Of a DNA stretch of 64,000 nucleotides, positions 1-13,412 are shown one piece after another. Position 1 is the stretch's first letter. The number at the start of each line of letters is the position of its first letter. Below the pieces are notes generated by a model that saw nothing but the letters and a program-made list of their open reading frames with translations, was not told the origin of the DNA and ran no database searches. The stretch covers positions 96,978,540 to 97,042,539 of the forward strand of contig OZ020269.1 of NCBI GenBank assembly GCA_963971225.1, given 5' to 3'. Position numbers and translations under genes: made by a program. Origin of the DNA: Melieria omissa (taxonomy: Eukaryota; Arthropoda; Insecta; Diptera; Ulidiidae).

Positions 1-1105
1 TCCTTGCTGCATGCAACAAGCGCAAATATTGTTGCTTTGGTGTCATGAAAAATTCATGTTGGTTTTGGTTTGCAACAACACCAACGCCAACGTCAGCTCT
101 ATCAAACGCTCTGTCTCCACTTGCAGATAAAGTGCATCGTATTTTTTTTATTCAAACTTTTGCTTATTATGCCAAAATTGTTTACTCGCTGTGCATGGCA
201 CAAAGTGCTGAAAAACCAAACGGACAGACAGCAACACAGACACAGCCAGCAGGCGAGGTTCAGACTCGAATAGACAAAGTGTTGCCGCTTGTGCCATTGT
301 CAACAACAACAACAAATACCATCGCCATGGGGTGCTGTCTTAATCTTAATCGACGTGTGATTGCAGTTTACTTTAACGAAGCGTTACTGTAGCTGCGGTC
401 GGCGAAGCTTTGCAACGGTCTGTTGACATTGCAGTGGCATGCAACCAATTCAGCTGGACGATGATAAAAATGGATGAACGTTAAATATTTGTACACAATA
501 ATTGACTAGAAAATACTTTAATTTAATTGAATTAAATTAGAGTTTCAACTGATCTGAGGTCAGTGTGCTGTTGCCTCGATTTCTCTAATTCCTGCTAGAG
601 CCACCTTACATTAGATATTTTATAACAATTGTTGTATGTGTGTCTAACTTCACGAACTCTCTCTGTTGTATTGATAGTTTTTAATTATTCAACGAGTTGA
701 TAAATGCTTTTTCCATGTTATTTAACAATGTTCACACTGTTCATACAACAACAACAACAGAACATGGCACCCTCGAACAAACAAATATTTTACAAATTTA
801 CCAAAATATTTCTTTGTAGGCATTTTTGGGACAAACTTTATTGATGTAAGAATGTGTGATTGTGGTTCAGGCAAATAGAAAACTATGCCGGCCCTGTAGG
901 AAAAATCAATCGATTCCATCAGAGTGATTCAACGGCTTTTACTAACAAATTTTGATGAAATTTAACAGAGACTTGCTATGATCTATTTTTTTTTTCAGTT
1001 AACCCCAATAAGCCGAAATTCTTTTTCTGTCGAATTTTGCAAAAACATTTTTTTTAACGATTTAATATGAATCAATTGAAAAATAAAATGTTTTTAGTGC
1101 ATGTT
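1..1105. other. AT-rich noncoding stretch
   Basis: I see no gene here. Short open frames near 45-390 have no domain, codon bias or splice support. The sequence is AT-rich with CAA/CAACAA runs typical of fly introns or intergenic DNA. Confidence 0.5.
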
Positions 1106-1109
1106 TGGA

Positions 1110-1700
1110 ATAAAATGGATATGAGGGGAGCTGGGAAAATAAACGCTAGAGGGTCCAGTTTCTCAAGCACTCAGGCTAGAGAGCCCATTGTACTTAAGAC
1201 TCGAAGGGGAAAAGGTGATAGAGGAGGGATTATAAGAAGGAAAGTAGTAGGGAAGGGATAGGGGCTACAGGTCTTCTTGCACGAACTTCCTGGATTATTT
1301 AATTAACTTCAGGAGACGCCCCTGATTCACAGTTAGCTAATTTATCGGCAATTTCGTTACCTTGAACACCGCAGTGTCCAGGAACCCAGATTATTTGTAG
1401 CTTATTAGGTCCTTCAACCGAACTAAGCTTCATCTTACACAGTTTACTTCTTGGACAGTTTTCCTAGTCACTTGCGCGTTCTCCAGGGCCTTAAGTAGAC
1501 TATGGGAAACAGACGCTCTTGGATTTTGATAGGGGAAAAAGAGGAAGCTAGAGGTAGTTTTCGTGGAACGGGAAGAACAGGAGGTAGGCGACAGCCTTTA
1601 GGTTGTACTCCCTGGCCGCTTGTCTGACACGGTTGAACCCACCAGGCTCGACCAAAACAAAGCTTAGTCACGCCCGCCAGCAGGGCCAGCCCGTATCATT
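1110..1700 (-). pseudogene. Non-LTR retrotransposon relic, RNase H end and 3' region
   Basis: Read on the minus strand, 1440-1320 encodes a degraded RNase H C-terminal block: WVPGHCGVQGNEIADKLAN, the usual WVPGHxGxxGNExAD signature of RNase H in I/R1/Loa-type non-LTR elements. Stops and frameshifts break the rest. The block 1130-1330 is closely similar to 21320-21540, where it again lies downstream of the same RNase H motif, so both are copies of one family. The family assignment beyond RNase H-bearing non-LTR is not certain. There is no sign of activity. Confidence 0.65.
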
Positions 1701-1945
1701 GCAACTAGGCCCCCGCACCACAACAAGGTGGCCACCAGGCGAGGGGAGTACATGTTTAGTGTGACCATATGATCACCCTAGGCGTTAACGGGTTAAAGGG
1801 GTATTCTGTTGTAATCTATGAAACACCAGTCAATAAAATAGCGGAACTTGGTAAATAAGTGAGATTGTGGCTGTGATTTGAAATTATTGCATTTTGAAAT
1901 AAAATGCAATCTAGCTCGAAAAAAACTACTAGCTATAACCATTAC

Positions 1946-3529
1946 CAGTGGCGCACACAGGGGAGTTTTGGGGTTCAAACCCCCCGAAATATTTTTAAGT
2001 TAGTACAGAAATTTAATTTAAAACCGTCGCATATATGTTCAATCATCAAAAACACTACTCGACACAAAAAATGCACCCAAAAAAGTGTTTTCTAGACTAA
2101 CAGCCCAATTCTGTACACTTGATAAATTCACCATATTGACTATTTGCCAAGTTTTTACTATTTGTCAAGAATTGGTATTCTATTCCTAAAAATAAAAGCT
2201 CTGTTCTTGATAAATTTTGGAATGGAAGAACTGTGCATGTTTACGCTTTTAAGGGTTGAGGAGGATAGAAGTGAAGAAATCAGAAGCAGAAGAAAACAAA
2301 TAATTTTCCTTCGTTGAGCGAAGAAGAATTCATGAAGAATTTCCGGCTAACTCGATCCTTGTGGCATCGATTAATTGGGCTATCTTTACCCATACGCGTT
2401 CTGGCGGCATTGCATTTTTTTGACATTTTCCTACCAAAAATGCGTTGGTAAAAACTGTAATTTGCCTATGAGCCAATCATCTGTCTCACAAAATTGTAAA
2501 CATTTTTAATAAAAATTTCAAAATAATTTCAAAATTACTTCTTTCAATTTTTTATTTGTCTTTTTTTTACAATTTGACAACTATCGCATATTCACTTAAG
2601 TTAAATTAAATGAGCTCTTTACTTTATCAATGTTGAATCAGAATGCCAACAAAGCTTTTGCTTGATAAAAATCTTGACAAATTACCTTAATAAAAAATTG
2701 TCAAGAATACACAGAATCAAGTTGTAACTTTGGGCCGTTGAACACGAAACTGAAGATCAACAACATTTTGTGAGAAGCGTTTTCAAATCTTCGAAAAACC
2801 AGTTTTTACCCTGTTTTTTCAGTTATGAGCACATATCTCGTAAACGAACCATCCGACTAACACAAGATGTCCGTCGGTCAGAAGATAATACCTTAGCTTT
2901 TCTGATTGTCCAAATCAGATGAGATTTGGAGAAATTACTGACGATGAAAGTGGTAAAAAAGTAAATTTTGCGACCATTTTCAAAAATCATAAATTTCTGA
3001 AAGTTTTTTTATAGGTCAAATAAATTATTTCCTTTGTTTTCAAGACCTAAGATGAAAAAGATATTATTTGTGCAAATATTAAGCTTACCATCAATGGCAT
3101 CGAAAGAAAAATGACAGAATTATGATGCACTAAGTGAAAACACCAACTTTACATTTATTACGCCGTGACCCATCCAAATGTTGATATAGGCGTGAAACTA
3201 GAGGTAATTTATAGTATCCTGGCATAGTCAGTTTTTCATTTTCTGACCCAAAGTGATTTTTAAAGGACTTTAAAATTTTAAGGACATACACATTTCAAAT
3301 ATTTTTCAAATATTTGCGTTTGTGCAATAATGAAGATATGGGTATCAAATAAACGAGAAACATTTTCTCCTTTTAAATAAATTTTCTATTTTGAACTTTC
3401 AGGACCAAAATATGTCAGATAGGGGAAACATACATGTTTTGGATCTTAGTCTGTAGATTCATACATCTAAATTTTATTCTATTTCAAAGTTCATAACCCC
3501 CCCGAAATAAAATCCTGTGTACGCCACTG
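1946..3529. mobile_element. hAT-like non-autonomous element, 1.6 kb
   Basis: The left end reads CAGTGGCGCACACAGG and the right end CCTGTGTACGCCACTG, an inverted pair with one mismatch, extended by C-rich/G-rich stretches just inside (AACCCCCC...). Flanks 1938-1945 (ACCATTAC) and 3530-3537 (ACCATAAC) form an 8-bp target duplication with one mismatch, as expected for the hAT superfamily. No transposase frame is visible inside. Internal bases 2735-3170 are shared with 6586-7190. Similar ends recur at 12332, 25705, 48590, 56792 and 61094, so this is a family that has spread through the region. Confidence 0.75.
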
Positions 3530-5996
3530 ACCATAACTATATCTTAAAAAAATATAAAACTTAACACAAAACAATGAAAATCTAACTTTGTCTCAAATTC
3601 CGACTAATTATTTTCAAATTTCCTTCTGGGTATGTTGGTATATTCAAGTGTATGTGTGTGTGTGTATGCATTGGTATTATGTTGGATATTTTTGTTGTTG
3701 TTGTTAGTTTTGATTTAAGTTGCACAAGTTGAAAAGTCATTTATTGATTTCATTAAAACTTTTGACCAACAATTTAAAGTTTCTTGTGTGTGTGTGTGTG
3801 TGTGTGTGTAGTGGAATCATGTATTCGTATTTATGTGTGAATGTAGAGTTTTAGCTTTTAATTTGATTGCGAATAGGATTTCGGTTACAGTTTAGTGCCG
3901 GCTTTAGTGAAATTATGCTTGTGTGTGTGTGAGTGTATGAGTGTGTTTTATAGTTTTTATTGACACTCCTTTTAAGTGGCAGTTGGATAAGTGATCCCAA
4001 ACGTATTGGCGCACATGATGCAAAAAGATATTTTGAAATAGTACAAATGAACAGCAATGGATGCAAATATGTGGATGCGTACAACTTTTGAGCTGAACAC
4101 CATTCGAAATTATATTTTGCACCCCAACCCCCCCTTTTTGCGCCTCTGTACAGGAGTATATTGATGCATTGGCATAATTGCATTTTCTCACAAAGATTCG
4201 ACAAGGTAAATGTCTTTAAAAAGTATGACATTATTTTTACTATTTTCTTAAACAATTCCCTATAATTTTTCAGAAGCCTTTACCATTTGTAATCCATTTT
4301 TTCTACACACAACTGTAATAAAACAGCAACGCCTTTGCGTGCCAATTGATAAATGCCCAAATATTACGCATACGACATTTGCCTTTCTGTGTACACACAA
4401 CGATATCAATAGCCAAGGACAAAGACCAACAAAAACTAACGGCCCAAAGTGCGCTGCGTGTCATATGTAAATTAATATTATATAACCTCTTCAAGAGCAA
4501 ACTGCCACACTCGCAACCAGCACAAAATACCACAAACGCAAGCGTACATTATCAATTAGCAGCCATGCAAAGGACACTAAAGGACATACACGTTTCGCCC
4601 ACTCAAGTGGTAGCGAACGCCTCTAGGAAGCGGTTTTGTGACGGTTTACACCAAATGTACGAGTGTATATGAATGTGTATATGAATCTATATGTGTGTGT
4701 GTGTGGTTTAGTGGCACATTAGTCTGACTGTCTAACGCGACGACCGCTCGCCAAGTGCTAATGAACAGCATTTAAATTTGTGTGCCACTATTAATATTTT
4801 ATGAAAAATAATAACACGCCGACATTTGAATTTACTCCTTTACTCCTCCGGCAAAGGATCTTGTACAGTTTTTTTTTGTCATATCCTGCGGCTCGTGTTG
4901 AAAGCAACTATGCCGCCCTTCGTATCGATATTTGTTACATGTGATTGTTGATTGTTGCCTGCACACGGGGCGTTGGACGCATGTCGAGCACTCGACTGAC
5001 TGTTGTCATTATGGTTGTTTATCTGCTGTTGTTGTCGTTGTTGGACACATTTTTGGTGCTGCCTCCCGTTGCGCCATAAATTGGCTACAGTGTTTTTGTT
5101 TTTGTTCTTTGTTTACATGCGCCGCTATTAGGCACTGGCAACCCTTTTAACTGGGCTATGGCCCAAAGTTTCTGCTTTCATCTACCAATATTTGTGGCTA
5201 TCCAACATTGCCCCGGCTTAAGCTATGATAATTTTTCCTTTATGTCCTTTCTTCCTTCATTTTTTTCACTCGCATTGAATGCGTCCTTTCGTGCAGCCAC
5301 TGTCTGTACTAATAAACCATTGTTTAACTAATCGCTCACATTACCGTTTACAGCATTTTGTTGACCAGTTCATAAACCCAAATTTGCTTTTTCTATAACA
5401 ATTTTTAGAATTCATTTTTTGTATCTTCCCCCACACAATGCGCACACATTTTGTTGTATGTGTCTTCGCGTGTGTCCTTTAATTCACCAGTTTTAATTAA
5501 CCAAAGGGTCAGTTGTCAATTTGTTTGTCTGTCGCGTTCGAAATGAGCGAACGCGTGTTTGCATGTGTTATGCTGACACTTTTTTGATTAATTTATGTAC
5601 ATTTCGTGTGAAAACTTTTTTATGAAATTTCGTTCTTTACTCTTTTCTTGTAATTGTCTGAATTTGTATATTTATTGGTGCGTTGGTACAAAAAATGTTG
5701 CGTGTCGTTTAACTGAAGTGTAATAATATTTTAATTGTTATCTAATAGATTTATAGCGGGCAATATTGTCAATTGAATTGGACAGACATTTCAGTTATAA
5801 AAGATGATCATAAACTGGTTGATGGTCTCCTACCTCCTCCTAAAGCGAAGTGGAACATTTATCATTATTTTGACTCAAGTTGGTAGATGGGAAGTTGATT
5901 CCATTATTGAGAAGTTTCATACCCATTAAATTTTTCTTATATATATAGTTTGGCCAAAACTGATAAACGATAGTATTAACACTTAAAAGTAAAGGT
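3530..5996. other. Noncoding; GT repeats and a hAT end fragment
   Basis: No gene is supported. Short (GT)n runs lie at about 3652-3666 and 3786-3811. Bases 4078-4146 resemble one arm of the CAGTGGCGCACACAGG family: GTACAACTTTTGAGC followed by a C-rich stretch and GCGCCTCTG. The remainder is AT-rich and unremarkable. Confidence 0.4.
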
Positions 5997-6007
5997 TCCA
6001 TACCAGT

Positions 6008-6435
6008 GTAGCCGGCCTTATACCAAAGGCTCCAAGTTCGATTCCTGGCTCGGGCTGGTGAACAACTCGTCTACTTCTATCGCGCTATCCACATGAAGGG
6101 AATGAGAATTACAAGAATCGCACAAGTGCGCTCTTGGAAGGCAATGGAAAAACCTCCAAGTGTGAACGAAAAACTGCCAACCGCCGTTCGGATTCGGCGT
6201 TAAACTGTAGGTCCCCTCCCCTCCCCTTCCCCATCCGCTTAGAATGTGTGCTGTAACATATGTTGGAAAGACAGTGTTGCATACGCATTTCAAAAACGGG
6301 TGAAATATGAGATATTACTCTAATTTTCCTTCCCTATCCCCCATGGGTATAGTACAATGGTCTGAAATGGACTGAGTGCTATGAAAGGCTTGTAGCCTTT
6401 CTGCCCACCCTCACATCCATCCATACATCCATCCA
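6008..6435 (+). mobile_element. tRNA-derived SINE with target-site duplication
   Basis: The 5' part resembles a tRNA with a pol III B box (AGTTCGATTCC at about 6031). A central segment around 6176-6215 (GCCGTTCGGATTCGGCG, then TAAACTGTAGGTCCC) is shared with other SINEs in the window. The 3' tail is (CATC)n at 6415-6440. The 11-bp repeats TCCATACCAGT at 5997-6007 and 6436-6446 are a direct target duplication, although the tail makes the right edge slightly ambiguous. There is no coding capacity. Confidence 0.75.
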
Positions 6436-6539
6436 TCCATACCAGTAACCCCAAGACTACAGCACTTCTTTACTGTAATGATCCACTTTGACCCCAATTT
6501 CAAAACATTCAAGTCTTCTATGTTTAAGGCCTTAAGTGT

Positions 6540-7195
6540 CTTTGAACCTTGAAATGAATCTTTTAATTAAAGTGTTTTCTAAACTAACTTTGGACCGCTG
6601 AACACGAAACTGAAAATCAAAACATTTTTTAAGAAGAGCTCTCGAACGCTGTTTTTGAGAAACCAGTTTTTATTCTCTTATATCAATTACACTACTCGAC
6701 AAAAAATTAGTCATTCACGTGCACCTAAAAATAAAAGTATTTTCTAGCCTAACTTTGGGCCAAACTGAAAATCCAAAAAAAAATTTTGAGAAACGTTTTC
6801 GAAAAATATTCGAAAAACCAGTTTTTCCCTGTTTTTTTCAGTTATGAACAAATATCTCGCAAACGAATCATCTAACCAACACAAACTGTCCGTCGGTCAG
6901 AAGATAATAGCCTTTCCAGCGATATATAGATTGTCCAAATCAGATGAAATTTGAAGAAATTACTGACGGTGAAAGTTGTAAAAAAGTGAACTTTTCGACC
7001 AATTTTAAAAATCATAAATTTTCGAATGTTTTTTTTTTAAATAAATTATCTCCTCTGGTTTTAAAATCTAAGATGAAAGGCATATTATTTGTGCAAATAT
7101 TAATATCAATAGAATCAAATGAAAAATCACAAAGCTATGATGCAGTGAGTGGAAACACCAACTTTACATTTATTACACCGTGCGAAACCATTTTT
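6540..7195. repeat. Second copy of the internal part of the 1.9-kb element
   Basis: Bases 6586-7190 align over their whole length with 2735-3170, including CCGTCGGTCAGAAGATAATA and the following AGATTGTCCAAATCAGATGA-like stretch, with a short internal duplication at 6590-6790. The hAT-type ends are not found here, so it is a truncated copy. No protein can be read through it. Confidence 0.6.
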
Positions 7196-7199
7196 TTGA

Positions 7200-8160
7200 C
7201 TTTCCGACTAGGGAACAGTGGGACAACAACCCGAAATGGTTAAAAGAGGACGCTCAGAAATGGTACACCCATGGCTCTAAAATACCTTGTGGTGTAGGAG
7301 CTGGAGTGGTGGGCCCTGGGGTCAACTAAGCCCTTCCGATGACCTATAATACCTCAATATTTCAAGCTGAACTCTATGCAATATATGAGGCAGCTCGAAC
7401 AATTGCTAAAATGCAGCCTCAAGGAACAATGTTCACCATACTCTCGGATAGTCTGTCAGTTCTAAAAGTCCTTGACAGCTACTCCTACACATCAAAAATC
7501 CTGCTTGAATACCACAAGGAACTCAACGCCCTATGGACCCAGAACAGGGTTGCGCTCGTCTGGGTTCCTGGGCATGAGGGCCATGATGGCAACGAAAAGG
7601 CAGACACACAAGCAAAAAATGGTGCAGAAAGCCCATTCATAGGGCCGGGTCCGATGTTTGGATTCGGAAAAACCGACCCAAAACAGGACATCCACAAATG
7701 GATCCAGAGACAAAAACAAAAATACTGGAACAATATTGAGGGACTACGTCACTCGAAAAGATGCCTAAACTTTAACACAAAACGAGCCAAAACTGCTATA
7801 CTTTTTAGCAGAAGACAGCTCAAAATCCTATGTGGCGCCCTAACCGGCCATTATTCTTGCAACTACCACCTCCACAAACTAGGCTTGGTCATCGACAAAA
7901 CGTCGATACTGCAATGAGGTCGACGAAACAATGGAACACGTTATCATAAACTGCCCCGCGTTGGCACACAAACGTGCAAAGTTTCTAGGAAAACATATTC
8001 TCGGTGATGAGGACCTGATGCAAATATAGCAGAAAGGTCTGATTCAATACCTGAGCACATAAAACACCAGATGATTCAAGGGGCACAATAAACCTACTAG
8101 GTTGCAGTGTGCAAGGGCATTGTCCCTACCCATTATCATTACATTACATTACATTACATC
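7200..8160 (+). pseudogene. Dead non-LTR retrotransposon 3' end: RNase H and Cys-rich tail
   Basis: Bases 7258-7615 encode an RNase H domain: W-Y-T-H-G-S at the first catalytic site (Asp replaced by His), FQAELYAIYEAA with the Glu, LSDSLSVL with the second Asp, and WVPGHEGHDGNEKADTQA. After it comes a family-typical linker (GPGPMFGFG) and a Cys-rich segment that continues only after a frameshift near 7905 (RYCNEVDETMEHVIINCPA, a CxxC...HxxxxC pattern). An in-frame TAA at about 7327 also splits the domain. The copy ends in (CATTA)n at 8131-8160, a typical short tandem tail. It is truncated at the 5' end and inactive. I would place it in the I/Loa/R1 assemblage but cannot choose the clade. Confidence 0.8.
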
Positions 8161-10172
8161 GCCCTTTTTAATTTCCCTTCTTTTACTCGATAAGTAAAAA
8201 AAGCAAACATCAATAAGTTTGCCTTCTCTTACTCAATAAACCAATTACTCAATAAAACCAGTGGTGAATTATTCAAAATTTAAAAATTCCCCCAAAATGT
8301 AAAAAAAAATGTGAAATTATATAAATAATATTTTATTAAATAAATAATATTTATTTAGGTTTGTAATAAAAAAACTCTAAAAGAAATGCGTTTTTAAAAC
8401 AAAATTCACTAGATTTGTTTTTATTTCATGAAAAAAAAAATAAGTTTCATAAAAGTACATTTATGCTGGCGCACGCAAGTGGAGTTTTGGGGGTCTAACC
8501 CCTTCCAAATGTTTTGATTTGATGTTTGATGTTTCAAACAGCACTTCAATAAAAAATGTTTGTCATTTTATTCCAGATATCTCTCAGATCTAGTGGAAAC
8601 AGCACTAAATTGGCCACTTACACAACAAAGTATATTATCTACGAATACCTCATATAAATCCAGCTCCTCTTTTTCCCTCTTCAGGGCTACCATTCTAACC
8701 ATTCTTCCCACTTCGAACTTTACGACGATAAACTTGCAAATTATTGAAATTCGTCCTCAGACTTTTTGATGATGAAGTTTGACTTTATTGATCCAAAGCC
8801 TCCTTCAATTATCCTTCCTTCAATTAATAGAACACAGCAATCAAAAGAGCTACCTCAACTCATATGGCAGTCGAGTCGGAAGAGGCTGCACTCATGGACC
8901 AACGAATATTTGTCAAAATAGGACCAATGGTACCGGTTCCCTCTCTCATATGCAGCTTTAGGAATCTAAATGATTGATTGGGTGAGAAGTCTCTGTCTAT
9001 GCGCTAAGCTAATGTAAAAGGTCGGCATTTTACACAGTATAATTTGATCAGTCTGTATGAAGAATAATATATCGATAGACCAATCTTTTATATCTGGATC
9101 GCTCTCAATTCAATCGGATTTCCGGATGTTAACTCGATTATCTTAGTTTCACAAAACGTACTCAGATTTATGCTAATTTTTTTTATTAAAATACAATAAT
9201 TCTACACCCAAATACTACGCAATAAAAAGGAAGTGCAGTTATTAGTCACACATTCCTAAGAATTTCCTTATTTCCTTCTTTACATTTTACATTAAATTAA
9301 ATTAAAACTACTAGCAAATAAACAATTTATTTCGAGACTATGCAAAACCACACAAATAATCACATTCCATAAGGTTACCCAGCAGCTGTAGATGTCCTCA
9401 AGCAGATATCAAACATGACCCCCAACCACACACCTCGACCAACTCGAGTATCCCATAACACATGCAAACAATACACAACAGCAGAGCCAAGAAAGGGCAC
9501 TCGAAATGCCAGCACACGAGCAACACTATCTAAGGATATATGGCAAAACACTCAAGTATCCTTTTCACATGCTTGACGCAAACTTTTCAGTTGCCAAAGT
9601 TGCAGCATTCGACCGCAAGCGACTTGGGAAAGGAAATGAATGTCAGCTTGTAGAAAATTTGCTTAGAATTTTCTTGCCATCACATACTCGTACCTACACG
9701 AAATGCACAGATAGCCTGAAAATAAGATCTACAATTGCACAAAAACAACAACAACAAAAGGAACGTTGAGGCATTTTACCAAAATGTCCAAGAAAATATT
9801 GCTGACTTTTGCGAGCTGCTGCGCCAACGCTGGGCACGTTCGCACATTTATGCCCCAGGGAGCGGGGCAAATTCGTGCAAAATAAACATATTAACGCATA
9901 TGAACCGCATATCAGACGCCTGACAGACGTGTCAGTTGGTGCATGTGAGTTGGCAATGGGGAAGTTGAGGGTGGGGGGAGTGTCCCAAAAAGGGATTTAA
10001 CCACAAATCAATGCTGTTATTATGCGACTAATGCCGACAGGTCTACAACAAAACTATGACACGCTACTGTCTTGTTAGACGGGTTGATTGGTTCTATAGA
10101 AAGGCTGATGTGCATTAAAGAGGTGAATTTCAATTATGAGAATAATTAAATAATATTTGGATGTGTATAAAT
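8161..10172. other. Noncoding; one hAT-type end
   Basis: Bases 8466-8520 contain GGCGCACGCAAGTGGAGTTTT and a GGGGGTCTAACCCC palindrome, matching the left end of the element at 1946. Open frames at 9506-9769 and nearby show no domain. Nothing else is recognised. Confidence 0.4.
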
Positions 10173-11365
10173 CTAATAAAATAAAATAAAATAAAATAAA
10201 ATAAAATAAAATAAAATAAAATAAAATAAAATAAAATAAAATAAAATAAAATAAAATAAAATAAAATAAAATAAAATAAAATAAAATAAAATAAAATAAA
10301 ATAAAATAAAATAAAATACAATAAAATAAAATAAAATAAAATAAAATAAAATAAAATAAAATACAATAAAATAAAATAAAATAAAATAAAATAAAATAAA
10401 ATAAAATAAAATAAAATAAAATAAAATAAAATAAAATAAAATAAAATAAAATAAAATAAAATAAAATAAAATAAAATAAAACAAAATAAAATAAAATAAA
10501 ATAAAATAAAATACAAAAACTAAAATTAATAAATTAAAATAAAATCAAATAAAATAAAATAAAATAAAATAAAATAAAATAAAATAAAATAAAATAAACT
10601 AAAATAAAATAAAATAAAAAACTAAAATTAATAAATTAAAATAAAATCAAATAAAATATAATATAATATAATAAAATAAAATAAAATAAAATAAAATAAA
10701 ATAAAATACAATACAATAAAATAAAATAAAATAAAATAAAATAAAATAAAATAAAATAAAATAAAATAAAATAAAATAAAATAAAATAAAATAAAATAAA
10801 ATAAAATAAAATAAAATAAAATAAAATAAAATAAAATAAAATAAAATAAAATAAAATAAAATAAAATAAAATAAAATAAAATAAAATAAAATAAAATAAA
10901 ATAAAATAAAATAAAATAAAATAAAATAAAATAAAATAAAATAAATAAATGAAATGAAACGAAACGAAACGAAATAAAATAAAATAAATACAACAAAATT
11001 TTATTATAAAATCAAATAAAATAAAATAAAATAAAATAAAATAAAATAAAATAAAATAAAATAAAATAAAATAAAATAAAATAAAATAAAACTAGATGAA
11101 ATAAATAAAATAAAATAAATAAATTAAAATTAAATTACATTAAATTAAATTAATAAAAAATAAAATTAATAAATTAAAATAAAATAAAATAAAATAAAAT
11201 AAAATAAAATAAACTAAAATAAAACAAAATCAAACAAAATAAAATACAATAAAATAAATCAAATACAATAAAATACAATAAAATAAAGCAAATAAAATAA
11301 AATTAAATTAAATTAAATTAAATTAAATTAAATTAAAAAAATAAAATAAAAATAAAATAAAATAA
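10173..11365. repeat. Kilobase-scale (AAAAT)n satellite-like array
   Basis: Almost 1.2 kb is built from the 5-bp unit AAAAT. It is nearly pure at 10174-10514, 10660-10945 and 11005-11095, with interspersed variants (AAAAC, AAATC, AAATT). A longer interruption, CTAAAATTAATAAATTAAAA, appears at about 10520 and again at about 10622, with a relative at about 11162, which indicates higher-order duplication of array segments. Minus-strand open frames of Phe-Ile-Leu-Phe-Tyr repeats are a by-product of a 5-bp unit lacking stops, not genes. Confidence 0.95.
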
Positions 11366-13412
11366 TGGGTCACCCATTACGATGCACCTCCAGGGTTAAA
11401 TAATCCTTAAACACCCACAGTAGCGTTCACAACACGCTCTGCTCTCTACCTCACGTTTGTTTCAGTGACGCATGTGGCAAGTTTATTGTCTTGCAAGCCG
11501 TTGTCGTTGTCGCTATCGTCTTCGTCACCGACGATCCCACATATTCGTATCCGGCCGCCCAACGCCACCAAAAATATCACATTTCATACTGAAAGCAATG
11601 CGAATGCGTAAAATTTCTGCTTCAAATTAAGTTGTCTCGCCCACAATGACTAATTGCTTAATTAGCATATGGTCCTGACAGGACCATACTGTAGAGACAA
11701 CAACAAAAAACAACAACAACATCTTACAAAAAATACATAAAATAAACAATGCAAACAACTGGCTTTGTTTGGGCAAAAGGTAGAAAAAAGTTTGACACAC
11801 ACACACAAAAAACGCCAAGGAGTCATACAACTTCTGTGCATATTTTGAAATTTCTTATAGCCCAGCCTGACCAAACATAAATAGACAACTAAGCAAACAT
11901 ATGACACGTGACTTTCGTTATGTTAGCTGTAGATTTTTCTCTTACTTGAGGCAATGGACAGACCCACATCAGCTTTGACTGAGCGAACATGTTCGTGTGT
12001 GTGTATGTCCTTTAGACATTAATTAAAGCTCAAAAATATTTCAAATGTAAGTTTGAAAATTTAAGGGTGGTTTGAATGGCACTCATTAATGTGGGTTATC
12101 GATTTTCTACTTTGGGTATTCACAAACCAATTCAATCGTTTGTCTTTGAAGGGGAAATTAATTGAACACATTTTTGCATACAAATTTTTCTTACACAAAA
12201 TTTAAAATTTATATTTTTTTTAATTTTTTTCTTAATTTTCAGACTTTTTATTTAACACTAAAGAAGGTATAAGGAAGGAAGATAACAGCAGAAATGGGCA
12301 AAGAAATAAGCAACACGAAACCTTGGAATCACTGGCGCACACAGGATTTAATTTCAGGTAGTTCGTACACAAGTTTTGAGCCCAAAATCCATTTGAAACC
12401 ATATTCGCAACACAGAATTGTTGTACAAAACAGATATTAAGGAGCCACTGCTTAGAACTTTTACTATGATTCTGCTTCGTCATCTAATAGAACTCGTCTG
12501 ACTTGCTTAGGACTGGACATCATTTGGGGGCTGAAAAGGATCTCGAAGACAACTTGTCTCTTTGGAAATTTCTAAAACATACATTGTAACGGATCATTAC
12601 TATACTTACTCCTGAAAGCATCTCAAATCAACAAAGTTAAGCACCCAATAGGATCTCCGTAAGATCCTGTTGGCAGCCAGGGGAACTGTCCTATACTGTC
12701 ATTTTCTGAAAGTATCTTCTGTGTGTAATTTGAAGAACTCTTAACCATCTTTTTTGAATAAATGTTTTAAATAAAATTGTTTTTCACAATACCTAAAACC
12801 TTACCAGCTGCACTCAACCACAACCTTATGGCTTCCCATATTCCCATAAAATCTTGTCTTATGAGATAATCATTGCATAATTACACATGTGAATCCTTAA
12901 ATACGTCTCATACTTTCTCTTACCTCATCTTAAACTTTATTCGTCTATCTACAAATAAAAAAAAAATTTGAGCAAACTTTATAATTGTCTGCAGTTTACT
13001 TAAGTATTGCATGCAATTTTTGGCCAAAGTTTTTGTAAAGTTTGGCATTCTTTTAAATTCTTCAGCTGCTGCTTGAAGCATACTCGCACTTACTGCCAGC
13101 GGCAGTGCGTTTCTGCGTTGCCAGGAAGTTGTGTGCACTTGACGGAAATGAAAGTTTCCCCGATACGTGGAGCGACTTGAGAGCCAACAAGCAGCATTAA
13201 AAGTGTGGGATGTGTGTTAAATGATGTACGTGGCAAATGAATTATGGAGTTAATGGATTAATGAGTGTGGCATGAATGGAAATGGAATGAATGGATGGTT
13301 GCAAGCAACCAGACAAATATTTCAATTTAAATATAAAATTGTTTTTTTTTTTAATATTTCAAATCATGTATGAATATTTTACATATTTTTATTTAACGAG
13401 TATGTACTATAT
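11366..13412. other. Noncoding; hAT-type end at 12332
   Basis: CACTGGCGCACACAGG at 12332-12347, followed by GTTCGTACACAAGTTTTGAG, matches the left arm of the 1946 element family. No partner end or coding frame was found. Otherwise nothing is supported. Confidence 0.35.

Noticed and set aside
6018..6293. True tRNA gene suggested by the GTTCGATTCC box
   Set aside because: No acceptor stem or cloverleaf; the head belongs to a 430-bp SINE with target duplication.
10130..10996. Open frames of 100-128 codons made of Phe-Ile-Leu-Phe-Tyr repeats
   Set aside because: A direct by-product of the (AAAAT)n array; no start context, splice or composition support.
12590..12700. 5S rRNA-like segment (AAAGTTAAGCACC)
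   Set aside because: Only a short resemblance; the flanks do not follow the 5S rRNA order.
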